A stretch of DNA of 35,170 bases, from the NCBI GenBank assembly GCA_001830835.1, contig MICJ01000119.1:3091-38260 (forward strand). Reading direction: 5' to 3'. A model generated the notes under the pieces. It did no database searches and was not told where the DNA came from. It was given only the letters and a program-made list of their open reading frames with translations. This document shows positions 7,846 through 14,930 of the stretch, piece by piece (within the stretch, counting starts at the first letter, position 1; every line of letters begins with the position of its first letter). The DNA is from Syntrophobacterales bacterium GWC2_56_13 (GTDB lineage: Bacteria > Desulfobacterota > Syntrophia > Syntrophales > UBA5619). The position numbers and the translations under genes are program-made.

Positions 7846-8205
7846 GTGCAAATTCTCGTCATTATATTACATGTGATCGTCTGTATAGTCCTGATCCTCA
7901 CCGTGCTGCTGCAGGCGGGGAAAGGCGCCAACATGGGCGCGGTTTTCGGAGGCTCCAGCCAGACCGTCTTCGGCAGCAGCGGCCCGGGGACCTTTCTCGG
8001 CAAGATGACTACCATAGTGGCCATTATCTTCATGTTGACCTCGTTCAGCCTCTCCTACACGGCCTCCCGCAAGGGGAGTTCCCTGATGGAGGGCGCCTCA
8101 AAGCCCGCCGCGCAGAAAACGGCGCCGGCAACGAAGCCGGGGGCGCCGCCGGCCCCGCCAGCCCCGGCACAGAAGGCCCCGGCCGGCCCGCAGACGGCAA
8201 AATAG
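7846..8205 (+). CDS. secG: Protein-export membrane subunit SecG
   Basis: The protein is 119 residues from a GTG start at 7846. It has two membrane helices (about residues 3-22 and 53-70) around the conserved loop LLQAGKGANMGAVFGGSSQT. SecG is the small subunit of the SecYEG translocon. The C-terminal 45 residues are a low-complexity Ala/Pro/Lys tail that varies widely among SecG proteins. It follows tpiA by 19 bp, a common arrangement. No convincing terminator follows; the 8206-8244 stretch has only a weak GGCG/CGCC inverted repeat. Confidence 0.93.
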   Translation: MQILVIILHVIVCIVLILTVLLQAGKGANMGAVFGGSSQTVFGSSGPGTFLGKMTTIVAIIFMLTSFSLSYTASRKGSSLMEGASKPAAQKTAPATKPGAPPAPPAPAQKAPAGPQTAK

Positions 8206-8244
8206 ACCTACCGGCGCGGGAACGGATCGTCGCCTCTTTTGATA

Positions 8245-8273
8245 TTGACAAAGGAGCTCCAAACGGATAAGTT
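8245..8273 (+). promoter_or_regulatory. Promoter of tRNA-Leu
   Basis: TTGACA (8245-8250), 17-bp spacer, TAAGTT (8268-8273). The bases after the -10 are GC-rich (CCCGGCG), the discriminator type associated with stringent control of stable RNA genes. The tRNA begins about 45 bp downstream. Confidence 0.65.
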
Positions 8274-8318
8274 CCCGGCGAAGGCCCGCTCCGGTAAACA
8301 CGGAGGAGTGATCTGGAT

Positions 8319-8405
8319 GCCGAAGTGGTGGAATATGGTAGACACGCTATCTTGAGGGGGTAGTGGGCAAAACCCGTCCGGGTTCAAGTCCCGGCTTCGG
8401 CACCA
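8319..8405 (+). tRNA. tRNA-Leu (anticodon GAG)
   Basis: This is an 87-nt class II tRNA with encoded CCA (8403-8405). The acceptor arm GCCGAAG (8319-8325) pairs with CTTCGGC (8395-8401), and the discriminator base is A. The anticodon stem CTATC/GGTAG encloses the loop TTGAGGG, giving anticodon GAG, which reads CUC and CUU. A long variable arm (GGG/CCC stem, AAAA loop) and a T arm with CCGGG-TTCAAGT-CCCGG follow. No integrase or duplicated 3' end that would mark an integration site is seen. Confidence 0.96.
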
Positions 8406-8434
8406 AAAATGACAGAATATTCTTAGTGAAGATG

Positions 8435-8472
8435 GGGGAGTTAGAGATACAGTCTAACTCCCCATTGTTGTT
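8435..8472 (+). terminator. Rho-independent terminator of tRNA-Leu, overlapping the convergent ATPase 3' end
   Basis: An 11-bp perfect stem (8435-8445 with 8453-8463) and a seven-base loop are followed by a T-rich run on the plus strand. The right arm includes the last codons and stop of the convergent ATPase gene, so the hairpin probably serves both units. Confidence 0.7.
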
Positions 8473-11294
8473 TGGGGTACTTTGGGCCGCACCATCCTGG
8501 TTCTCTTGTGCCGGATGTAGATCTTGACGAGTTCCATTGCGATCGGCGAGGTAAAGAAGAACGGCAGCATGAAAAGCCAGTCATCCGGTGACAGGGTGAC
8601 AGTGTAAAAGAAGGGTTGCAGGAACGGAACGTAAACGACGGTCAGCACAAGGAGGAACGAAACGACCGTCGCACCGACCATCCAGCGGTTGGAGAAAACA
8701 CCGATCTTGAAAACGCTCAGGTATTCGGAGCGGGCGGTGAAGGCCCTCACCAGCTCCGATATGCATAAGGTCACAAAGGCCATGGTCTGGGCGGCCTCGA
8801 TCTGACCGGGATAACGACCCATCCCCAGATGGAACACCAGGAGGATGGCTACGGCGTCCACGACCGCGACCACGGAAATACCGATCGTCATATCCGCATT
8901 GACCAGCGGTTCCGCCGGCGGTCTGGGCGGTTGTTTCATGGCATCGGGTTCGCCTTTTTCCATTCCGAGGGCCAGGGCCGGGGCGCCATCCGAAATGAGG
9001 TTCAGCCACAGCAGATGGATGGGCCTGAGCGGAATGGGAAGCCCCATCAGCATGGCGCAAAAAACGACCAGGATTTCACCGACGTTGCAGGCCAGCAGAA
9101 AGTAGACGAACTTCCGGATGTTGGAATAGATGATCCGGCCCTGCTCGACGGCGGAGACGATGCTGGAGAAGTTGTCGTCCGTCAGGATCATGTCCGCCGC
9201 CTCCTTGGAGACGTCCGTCCCGGTGATGCCCATGGCAATGCCTATGTTCGCCCGTTTGAGGGCCGGAGCGTCGTTCACGCCGTCGCCGGTCATCGCCACG
9301 ATGTGGCCGTGCGCCTTGAGGGCGTCGACGATCCTTGTCTTGTGAGTCGGAGAGACGCGACAGCAGACCTCCAGTCTGTCCGCTTCGGCTGTGAGCCGCT
9401 CGTCGCTCATCCCGTCGAGCTCAGTTCCGGTCAGGACCAAACCGCCGGACGTCTTCAGGCCGATCTCCCTCGCCACGGCCTCGGCCGTATCCCGGTAGTC
9501 GCCGGTCACCATGACGGTCTTCAAACCGGCCCCGGCGGCCACCTTTATTGCGTCAATCACCTCGGGCCGCGGCGGATCGATCATGCCGAGCAGGCCGATG
9601 AAGGTCAGATCTTTTTCAACCTTATCCGGGTCGGGGTTTTCGGGAACGGCATCCAAGGGGCGGTACGCCACGGCGAGCACCCGGAGGGCGTTGCCGGCCA
9701 TTTCACGGTTCCGCTCAAGAACATCTCTGCGCTTGTCTTCCGTCAGGGGAACGGCTTGCCCGTCTTGAAGAACACGGCTGCAGAGGTCCAGAACGACGTC
9801 CGGCGCCCCCTTGACGAAGGCGACGACGGGCGGATAAGAGAATCCAGCCGGTGTACTCGTCCGGGCGGCGGTTGGGTCATGCCGGTGGATCGTGGTCATC
9901 CGTTTCCTGTCCGAATCAAAGGGGATCTCCGCCACCCTTGGCAAGGCCTTTGCCGTTTCCGCACGCAGAAAACCGGCCTTTGCTGCTGCAACGACCAGAG
10001 CGCCTTCCGTGGGATCGCCGATGATCCGCCAGGATGAGTCTCCCCCCCCTTCCGCCAGATTGGCGTCATTGCACAGCTGGCCGCCCTGGAGGAGCGCTGC
10101 GATATCGGCCTCCCTCCGGGGATTGAAAACCTGACCGTTCCGTGTGAACTGCCCAGTCGGGGCATACCCCTCCCCCGTCACGTGGAATCCCGCTACCCCG
10201 GCCCACCCCTGCAGGACGGTCATCTGGTTCTGCGTCAGGGTCCCTGTTTTGTCGGTGCAGATCACCGTGGTGCTGCCCAGCGTCTCAACGGCTGTTAGCT
10301 TGCGGACCAGGGCGTGGCGCTTGATCATCTGCTGCATCCCGATGGCGAGACAGATGGTCACGATCGCGGGAAGGCCTTCCGGGATGGCGGCGATGGCGAG
10401 ACTGACGGCGGTCATGAACAGACCGATGATATCCTTCTGCTCGGCGATGAGGTAGTTGATAAAACCGTCTTGAAAGGCGTTCGTGAGATTGGTATCCCGA
10501 ATGAGACCATAGATGAAGACGAATCCGCAGATGGCCAGGCAGGCGGTCCCGAGCACCTTCCCCAGGTGGGCCAGCTTCTGCTGCAGGGGGGTCTCCTCTT
10601 CCTCGTAAGACTGGAGCATCTCGGCAATGAGGCCGATCTGCGTGTCCATGCCCGTTCCCGTCACGACCCCCCGGCCGCGCCCGTAGGTGATCAGGGTGCT
10701 CATGAAGACGGTATTCTTCCGGTCTCCCAGGGGGATCTCCTTGTCCAGCACGACCTTTGCCTTCTTCTCGACCGGCAGCGACTCCCCCGTCAGAGAGGCT
10801 TCTTCGACCTTGAGATTGACGCTCTCCACGAGGCGCATGTCGGCGGGGACGTAATTGCCGGCCTCCAAAAGGACGATATCACCGACCACCAGCTCCCGGC
10901 CGGGAATCGATGTCTGACGCCCGTCACGGATGACCTGGGCATGAGGGGCGGCCATCTTCTTGAGGCTGGCGATCGCCTGTTCGGCCTTCGATTCCTGAAT
11001 CACCCCCAACACGGCATTGAGAACGATGATGACCGTGATGGCGATCGCGTCGATATATTCGCCCAGAAGAACCGTTACGACCGCTGCGACGATCAGGATG
11101 ATCACGAGGAAGTTGTTGAATTGCTCAAGGAACAGGGCGAAGAATCCGGGACGCGGTCGCTCCCAGAGCTCGTTGAGCCCGTACTTCCGGAGGCGAACCT
11201 GCGCCTCGACCTCACTCAGTCCCATGTCGAGGTCTGTATAAAGCCCGTGGACCACCTCATCAATCGACTTTTCGTGGCTTTCCGCATCTATCAT
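8454..11294 (-). CDS. P-type IIA cation (calcium) ATPase
   Basis: The protein is 946 residues, full length for the PacL/SERCA-like group. In order: N-terminal cation-ATPase domain; actuator TGES at residues 169-172; TM4 motif AIPEGLP at about 303-309; phosphorylation site CTDKTGTLT with Asp348; hinge TGDGVNDAP; TM5 CNVGE; TM6 NLISDG; and C-terminal helices. The TM4 Glu, TM5 Asn/Glu and TM6 Asn/Asp correspond to SERCA calcium ligands, with Ser for Thr in TM6, so calcium export is the best guess; manganese is possible. Start at 11294 has a GGGAGA site. A terminator separates it from the upstream uspA-like gene, so it likely has its own promoter or depends on readthrough. Confidence 0.92.
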   Translation of the reverse strand: MIDAESHEKSIDEVVHGLYTDLDMGLSEVEAQVRLRKYGLNELWERPRPGFFALFLEQFNNFLVIILIVAAVVTVLLGEYIDAIAITVIIVLNAVLGVIQESKAEQAIASLKKMAAPHAQVIRDGRQTSIPGRELVVGDIVLLEAGNYVPADMRLVESVNLKVEEASLTGESLPVEKKAKVVLDKEIPLGDRKNTVFMSTLITYGRGRGVVTGTGMDTQIGLIAEMLQSYEEEETPLQQKLAHLGKVLGTACLAICGFVFIYGLIRDTNLTNAFQDGFINYLIAEQKDIIGLFMTAVSLAIAAIPEGLPAIVTICLAIGMQQMIKRHALVRKLTAVETLGSTTVICTDKTGTLTQNQMTVLQGWAGVAGFHVTGEGYAPTGQFTRNGQVFNPRREADIAALLQGGQLCNDANLAEGGGDSSWRIIGDPTEGALVVAAAKAGFLRAETAKALPRVAEIPFDSDRKRMTTIHRHDPTAARTSTPAGFSYPPVVAFVKGAPDVVLDLCSRVLQDGQAVPLTEDKRRDVLERNREMAGNALRVLAVAYRPLDAVPENPDPDKVEKDLTFIGLLGMIDPPRPEVIDAIKVAAGAGLKTVMVTGDYRDTAEAVAREIGLKTSGGLVLTGTELDGMSDERLTAEADRLEVCCRVSPTHKTRIVDALKAHGHIVAMTGDGVNDAPALKRANIGIAMGITGTDVSKEAADMILTDDNFSSIVSAVEQGRIIYSNIRKFVYFLLACNVGEILVVFCAMLMGLPIPLRPIHLLWLNLISDGAPALALGMEKGEPDAMKQPPRPPAEPLVNADMTIGISVVAVVDAVAILLVFHLGMGRYPGQIEAAQTMAFVTLCISELVRAFTARSEYLSVFKIGVFSNRWMVGATVVSFLLVLTVVYVPFLQPFFYTVTLSPDDWLFMLPFFFTSPIAMELVKIYIRHKRTRMVRPKVPQTTMGS

Positions 11295-11347
11295 TCAAGG
11301 TCTCCCAGTTTTCGCCTCAGGTTCGGCGGGCTGTTTCTTGTCTTTTC

Positions 11348-11382
11348 AAAAAAAACCGGGGGTGCGTCTTCTGCACCCCCGG
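11348..11382 (-). terminator. Strong Rho-independent terminator after the UspA gene
   Basis: On the minus strand a perfect 10-bp stem (11356-11365 with 11373-11382, CCGGGGGTGC) with a seven-base loop is followed by eight T residues. It sits between the UspA stop and the ATPase start, only 53 bp before the latter. Confidence 0.85.
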
Positions 11383-11424
11383 CCGTTGCTTGCCTCATGG
11401 CGGATTTGCATCCATCTCCCAAGC

Positions 11425-11889
11425 TTAGCAGGAATAAGGCACTATCACTACCGGGCAGGGAGCATTATGCAGGACCCCCATACTTACGCTGCCCAGCACA
11501 CTTCCAAGAACTGCGTTCAGACCCCGCGATCCCATCACAATCAAGCGCATACCAAGGTCCTTGCATGCCGCCCCTTCTGCGTTGTCAGCCCGGGCCTCCT
11601 TGCAAATCTGTTCACGGGGATCTCCGACCCGTATCTTAGTCATAAACCCGACACCGGACTGTTTCAAAATGTCATCACCCGGCTGAATTGCCTCGTCAGC
11701 CATTTGGTTCCGGTAATCATCAATCTGGCTTTGACTGAAAAACCTTTTGGTATGTGGCGTCTCGTAGCTCGGCTGAACATTGAGCAGAACAATCTTTTCG
11801 TTGAACGCTTTAGCCATGTCGATTGCCACTCGCAGCGCCTCCGTAGCATTGGCCGAACCATCAAAGGGAACCAGTATGTCTTGTTTCAT
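11425..11889 (-). CDS. Universal stress protein, UspA family
   Basis: The protein is 154 residues, one Usp domain. The ATP-binding signature G-x2-G-x9-G-S is at residues 120-134 (GSRG to GS) and the N-terminal strand reads ILVPFDGS, so it belongs to the nucleotide-binding subgroup. Such proteins are cytoplasmic and induced by starvation or stress; the precise role is not known. It has a good GGAGG site before the ATG at 11889, its own near-consensus promoter and a strong terminator, so it forms a monocistronic unit. Confidence 0.92.
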   Translation of the reverse strand: MKQDILVPFDGSANATEALRVAIDMAKAFNEKIVLLNVQPSYETPHTKRFFSQSQIDDYRNQMADEAIQPGDDILKQSGVGFMTKIRVGDPREQICKEARADNAEGAACKDLGMRLIVMGSRGLNAVLGSVLGSVSMGVLHNAPCPVVIVPYSC

Positions 11890-11957
11890 CTGTATTCCTC
11901 CAAATCAGTCTGGGTCAGAAGAGGTTGATTGATAAGAACCTGTTTTTGCGTAAGCTA

Positions 11958-11986
11958 AGTCTACGGAAAGGAGTCTTGTGTGTCAA
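11958..11986 (-). promoter_or_regulatory. Near-consensus promoter of the UspA gene
   Basis: On the minus strand, TTGACA (11981-11986), 17-bp spacer, TAGACT (11958-11963). Predicted leader is about 60 nt to the ATG at 11889. Confidence 0.75.
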
Positions 11987-12040
11987 TGATAATTTATTTT
12001 TAGTGAATTACCCAGCCCACAGGGCGGTGCATCCAAAACA

Positions 12041-12250
12041 TTAAACCCATTCTAACTGTATGAGAGTCGTTTCGTGATCACAGTGATACTGAGTATACTT
12101 TCTGATTACTTCGGCCGTTACTCTATCTCCTACGGTCCGGGCAAAATATCCGTCTTCCCGAAATTCACCGCCCCAAATCCGATCACAGTCACGTGTTATA
12201 TATGGCACATCTCTGCCTTCGGCAGGAAAACTTTTCATCCCCGTCCACAA
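12041..12250 (-). pseudogene. IS200/IS605-family transposase (TnpA) remnant, C-terminal part
   Basis: About 45 residues (IWGGEFREDGYF, TVGDRVTAEVIRKY and a short tail) match the C-terminal end of IS200/IS605 Y1 transposases, including the helix that carries the nucleophilic Tyr (IRKY). The N-terminal two thirds with the HUH metal site are missing, and residues before IWGG look unrelated. It is therefore a dead fragment. It lies in the 533-bp stretch 11890-12422, which otherwise holds the UspA promoter, two small repeats and the restriction operon promoter. It marks the left edge of the defence island. Confidence 0.7.
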
Positions 12251-12257
12251 GACGGGG
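12239..12257. repeat. Hairpin next to the TnpA remnant
   Basis: CCCCGTC (12239-12245) pairs with GACGGGG (12251-12257) around a five-base loop. Short hairpins near the ends are recognised by IS200/IS605 transposases, so this may be a leftover element end; that link is inference. Confidence 0.45.
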
Positions 12258-12294
12258 TATTCTGCGGGAGGAGCTCATAAATACTGATTTCAAT

Positions 12295-12316
12295 TTGGTC
12301 AACACTTGGTCAACAC
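12295..12316. repeat. Tandem 11-bp direct repeat
   Basis: TTGGTCAACAC occurs twice back to back. It lies between the transposase remnant and the restriction operon promoter. Possible explanations are a recombination scar or a protein-binding site; nothing else identifies it. Confidence 0.6.
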
Positions 12317-12369
12317 ATTGCAGAAAATAACCCCGTGTTTCGCCTGAAAATCCCATATGAAAAAATTCC

Positions 12370-12398
12370 TTGACTTAAATGTCATAATGCTATAGCAT
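12370..12398 (+). promoter_or_regulatory. Promoter with overlapping palindrome, restriction-modification operon
   Basis: TTGACT (12370-12375) with a 17-bp spacer leads to TAGCAT (12393-12398). A perfect 12-bp palindrome ATGCTATAGCAT (12387-12398) covers the -10, and CATAATG is repeated directly at 12383-12389 and 12396-12402. The first gene encodes an XRE-type HTH at its N-terminus, so autoregulation by the fused methyltransferase is plausible. Site symmetry and position are seen; the regulator is inferred. Confidence 0.6.
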
Positions 12399-12422
12399 AA
12401 TGGCTAACTATTGGAGGTTGTT

Positions 12423-14930
12423 ATGCTGGATAGCAAAGATATAAGCAGGGTCGTCAAAGAACTCAGGCATCAACTGAACCTTAGCCAGGAAGAATTGGCG
12501 GCAAAGCTCGGGGTCTCCTTTGCCACGGTAAACCGCTGGGAAAACGAGAAGATAACGCCCAGAGGCAAAGCCAGAGAGGCCATCTTGAAGTTGATAGAAG
12601 AGTCGGGCCTCGACCAGGATTCCCTGGAGAATGCCGGGGATATTGTCGGTAATCATAAAAAGCGCCACCGGAAATTATCCAAGGAAGACGTCCTCAGCAC
12701 AAAATCTATGGAGCAGATGCTCTGGAGCGCCGCCTGTTCCATCCGCGGTGAAAAGGACGCGCCGAAGTTCAAGGATTATATCCTTCCTCTTGTTTTTATC
12801 AAACGCCTGTCCGACGTCTTTGAAGATGAAATTGAGCGGTTGGCCGAAACCTATGGCGACAGGGAAACGGCGCTGACCATCATCGAAGCCGATCATCAAC
12901 TGGTCCGGTTTTATATTCCCCACGAGGCGCGCTGGCCGGTGGTCAGCGGTCGTGAAAAGTTTGACTGGCCTGAAGACCGCAAGCCCAAGACGCTGGGCGA
13001 ACAGCTCACCATGACCGTCCGCGCCATCGCCAAGGCCAATCCATCCTTAACGGGCGTTATCGACATTGTGGATTACAATGAGACCAGAAGCGGGGAGCGG
13101 GAAATCAGCGACACGGCGCTTTCCGGCGTGATCGAGGCCCTTTCCGATCCCCGGTACCGCTTAGGATTGTACGATGTGGAGCCGGATTTCCTTGGCCGCG
13201 CCTACGAATACCTCCTGAGAAAATTTGCCGAAGGCCAGGGCCAGAGTGCCGGTGAGTTCTTCACGCCTACGGAAGTGGGGTGGCTGATGGCCTATATCCT
13301 GCGTCCCCGCCAGGGTGAAGAGGTTTATGATTTTGCCTGCGGTTCTGCGGGACTGCTCATCAAGTGCGAGTTAGCTCTACAAGAACGGGAAATCAAGGTA
13401 CAGCGGCCGCTGAAACTCTATGGTCAGGAGCTGACGGGTTCCAGTTACGCCATCGCCCGGATGAACATGGTCGTCCACGACATGGAAGGCGAGATCGTCC
13501 GCGGCAACTCCATGACGAATCCGAAATTCAAGGATTCCGATTCCAGCCTGAAGAAATTCGATATCGTCGTGGCCAATCCCATGTGGAACCAGCCCTTCGA
13601 CCCAGCCGTTTACGAAAATGATCCCTTTGATCGGTTTGAGTCCCAGGGCTGCGTTACCACCGGAAAAGCCGACTGGGCATGGCTTCAGCATACTGCTGCT
13701 TCGCTGAGTACCCACGGCCGCGCCGCCATCGTCCTCGATACGGGTGCCGTTACGCGGGGCAGCGGCAGCAAGAGCGAAGACCGGGAAAAGAAAATCCGCC
13801 AGTGGTTTGTCGAGCGCGACTGGATTGAAGGCGTCATCCTCCTGCCCGACAACCTTTTCTACAACACCACCGCTGCCGGAATTATCATCTTCTTCAACAA
13901 GGCGAAATCAATGGCGCGGCAGGGGAAGATCATCCTGGTCAACGCCGGCCGGGAATTCAAGAAAGGCAGGCCCAAAAACTATATCCCCGAGGAAAACATC
14001 CGCAAGATCGCCAATGCCTTCATCAAGGGCGAAGATGCCGATAAGTTCGTCAAAGTCATCACGACAGCAGAGGCGGCAGAAAACGATTTCAACCTGTCTC
14101 CGTCGAGATTCGTGGATGTGAATGAAGGGGAAACCTATCGGCCTATCCATATTATCCTGCAGGAACTGGAAGAAGTTGAAAGGAAAGCTGAAAGTGTCAA
14201 CAATGATTTAGAAGCAATTTTCAAGAAATTGAGACATGTTTTTACTCGCGGCTTATATGGAGAAAAGTTGAAAGAGACGGAGATCGGGCCAATACCGGAA
14301 AGCTGGGACGTTATACCATTAGGAGAGGCGTATGATTTTACGAAAAAACCAAAAGAAATAGTATACTCCAATTATGATTACATACCTTTCATTGCAATGG
14401 ATTCGATACCAATCGATACGACACATTTAAACAAGTTCAAATTCAAGAAAGTCACAGAAATTTCAAGCGGGACATATATTGAAGATGGCGATATTCTCTT
14501 AGCGAAGATCACTCCATGTTTTGAAAATGGCAAGCAATGTATTGTTAGTGGATTGCCCAATGGTTTCGGAATAGCGTCAACAGAGATAATCCCGATCAAG
14601 GAAAAACCTGGAATAAGCGACAAATATTTTCTGTATTACTATCTCTTAAAAGAGGATGTCCGTAAGCTGATTGCCGGGAAAATGGAAGGAGCGACGGGGC
14701 GGCAAAGGGTTCCTGTTCATCTCATGCGGGAAACTCTGATTCCTTTTCCTTCATTGCCTGAACAGCAAAGAATAGCGAAATTATTCCTGACAATCGAAAA
14801 AAGAATGGAGATACATACAGTCCAAAAATCCACCCTGCAAGACCTCTTCAAAACTATGCTGAACAATCTGATGACAGGCGAGATTCGGGTTAAGGATCTG
14901 GATATTGATGTGTCCGAGGTAAGCGCATGA
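12423..14930 (+). CDS. HTH-HsdM-HsdS fusion: type I-like adenine methyltransferase with one target-recognition domain
   Basis: The protein is 835 residues from the ATG at 12423 (GGAGG five bases upstream; a TTG 12 bp earlier has no site). Order: XRE helix-turn-helix (about 6-62); HsdM N-terminal helical domain (about 90-250); adenine methyltransferase core with EFFTP (278-282), SAM motif DFACGSAG (303-310) and catalytic motif IV NPMW (385-388); a helical spacer (about 575-610); then a single HsdS-type TRD (about 620-800; IGPIPESWDVIPLG, SLPEQQRIAKL) and a conserved end helix. It should modify adenine and give specificity to HsdR. Normal systems have separate M and a two-TRD S; one TRD implies dimerisation. 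Motif IV has Met where Pro is usual. The TRD part is visibly AT-richer than the core. Confidence 0.88.
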   Translation: MLDSKDISRVVKELRHQLNLSQEELAAKLGVSFATVNRWENEKITPRGKAREAILKLIEESGLDQDSLENAGDIVGNHKKRHRKLSKEDVLSTKSMEQMLWSAACSIRGEKDAPKFKDYILPLVFIKRLSDVFEDEIERLAETYGDRETALTIIEADHQLVRFYIPHEARWPVVSGREKFDWPEDRKPKTLGEQLTMTVRAIAKANPSLTGVIDIVDYNETRSGEREISDTALSGVIEALSDPRYRLGLYDVEPDFLGRAYEYLLRKFAEGQGQSAGEFFTPTEVGWLMAYILRPRQGEEVYDFACGSAGLLIKCELALQEREIKVQRPLKLYGQELTGSSYAIARMNMVVHDMEGEIVRGNSMTNPKFKDSDSSLKKFDIVVANPMWNQPFDPAVYENDPFDRFESQGCVTTGKADWAWLQHTAASLSTHGRAAIVLDTGAVTRGSGSKSEDREKKIRQWFVERDWIEGVILLPDNLFYNTTAAGIIIFFNKAKSMARQGKIILVNAGREFKKGRPKNYIPEENIRKIANAFIKGEDADKFVKVITTAEAAENDFNLSPSRFVDVNEGETYRPIHIILQELEEVERKAESVNNDLEAIFKKLRHVFTRGLYGEKLKETEIGPIPESWDVIPLGEAYDFTKKPKEIVYSNYDYIPFIAMDSIPIDTTHLNKFKFKKVTEISSGTYIEDGDILLAKITPCFENGKQCIVSGLPNGFGIASTEIIPIKEKPGISDKYFLYYYLLKEDVRKLIAGKMEGATGRQRVPVHLMRETLIPFPSLPEQQRIAKLFLTIEKRMEIHTVQKSTLQDLFKTMLNNLMTGEIRVKDLDIDVSEVSA

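Noticed and set aside
8319-8405. tRNA-Leu as an integration site
   Set aside because: No integrase, no duplicated tRNA 3' end and an ordinary terminator follow; the defence island starts 3.6 kb away.
8829-11639. Two long plus-strand frames of 402 and 441 codons
   Set aside because: Both are antisense to the P-type ATPase and UspA genes and show no protein motif.
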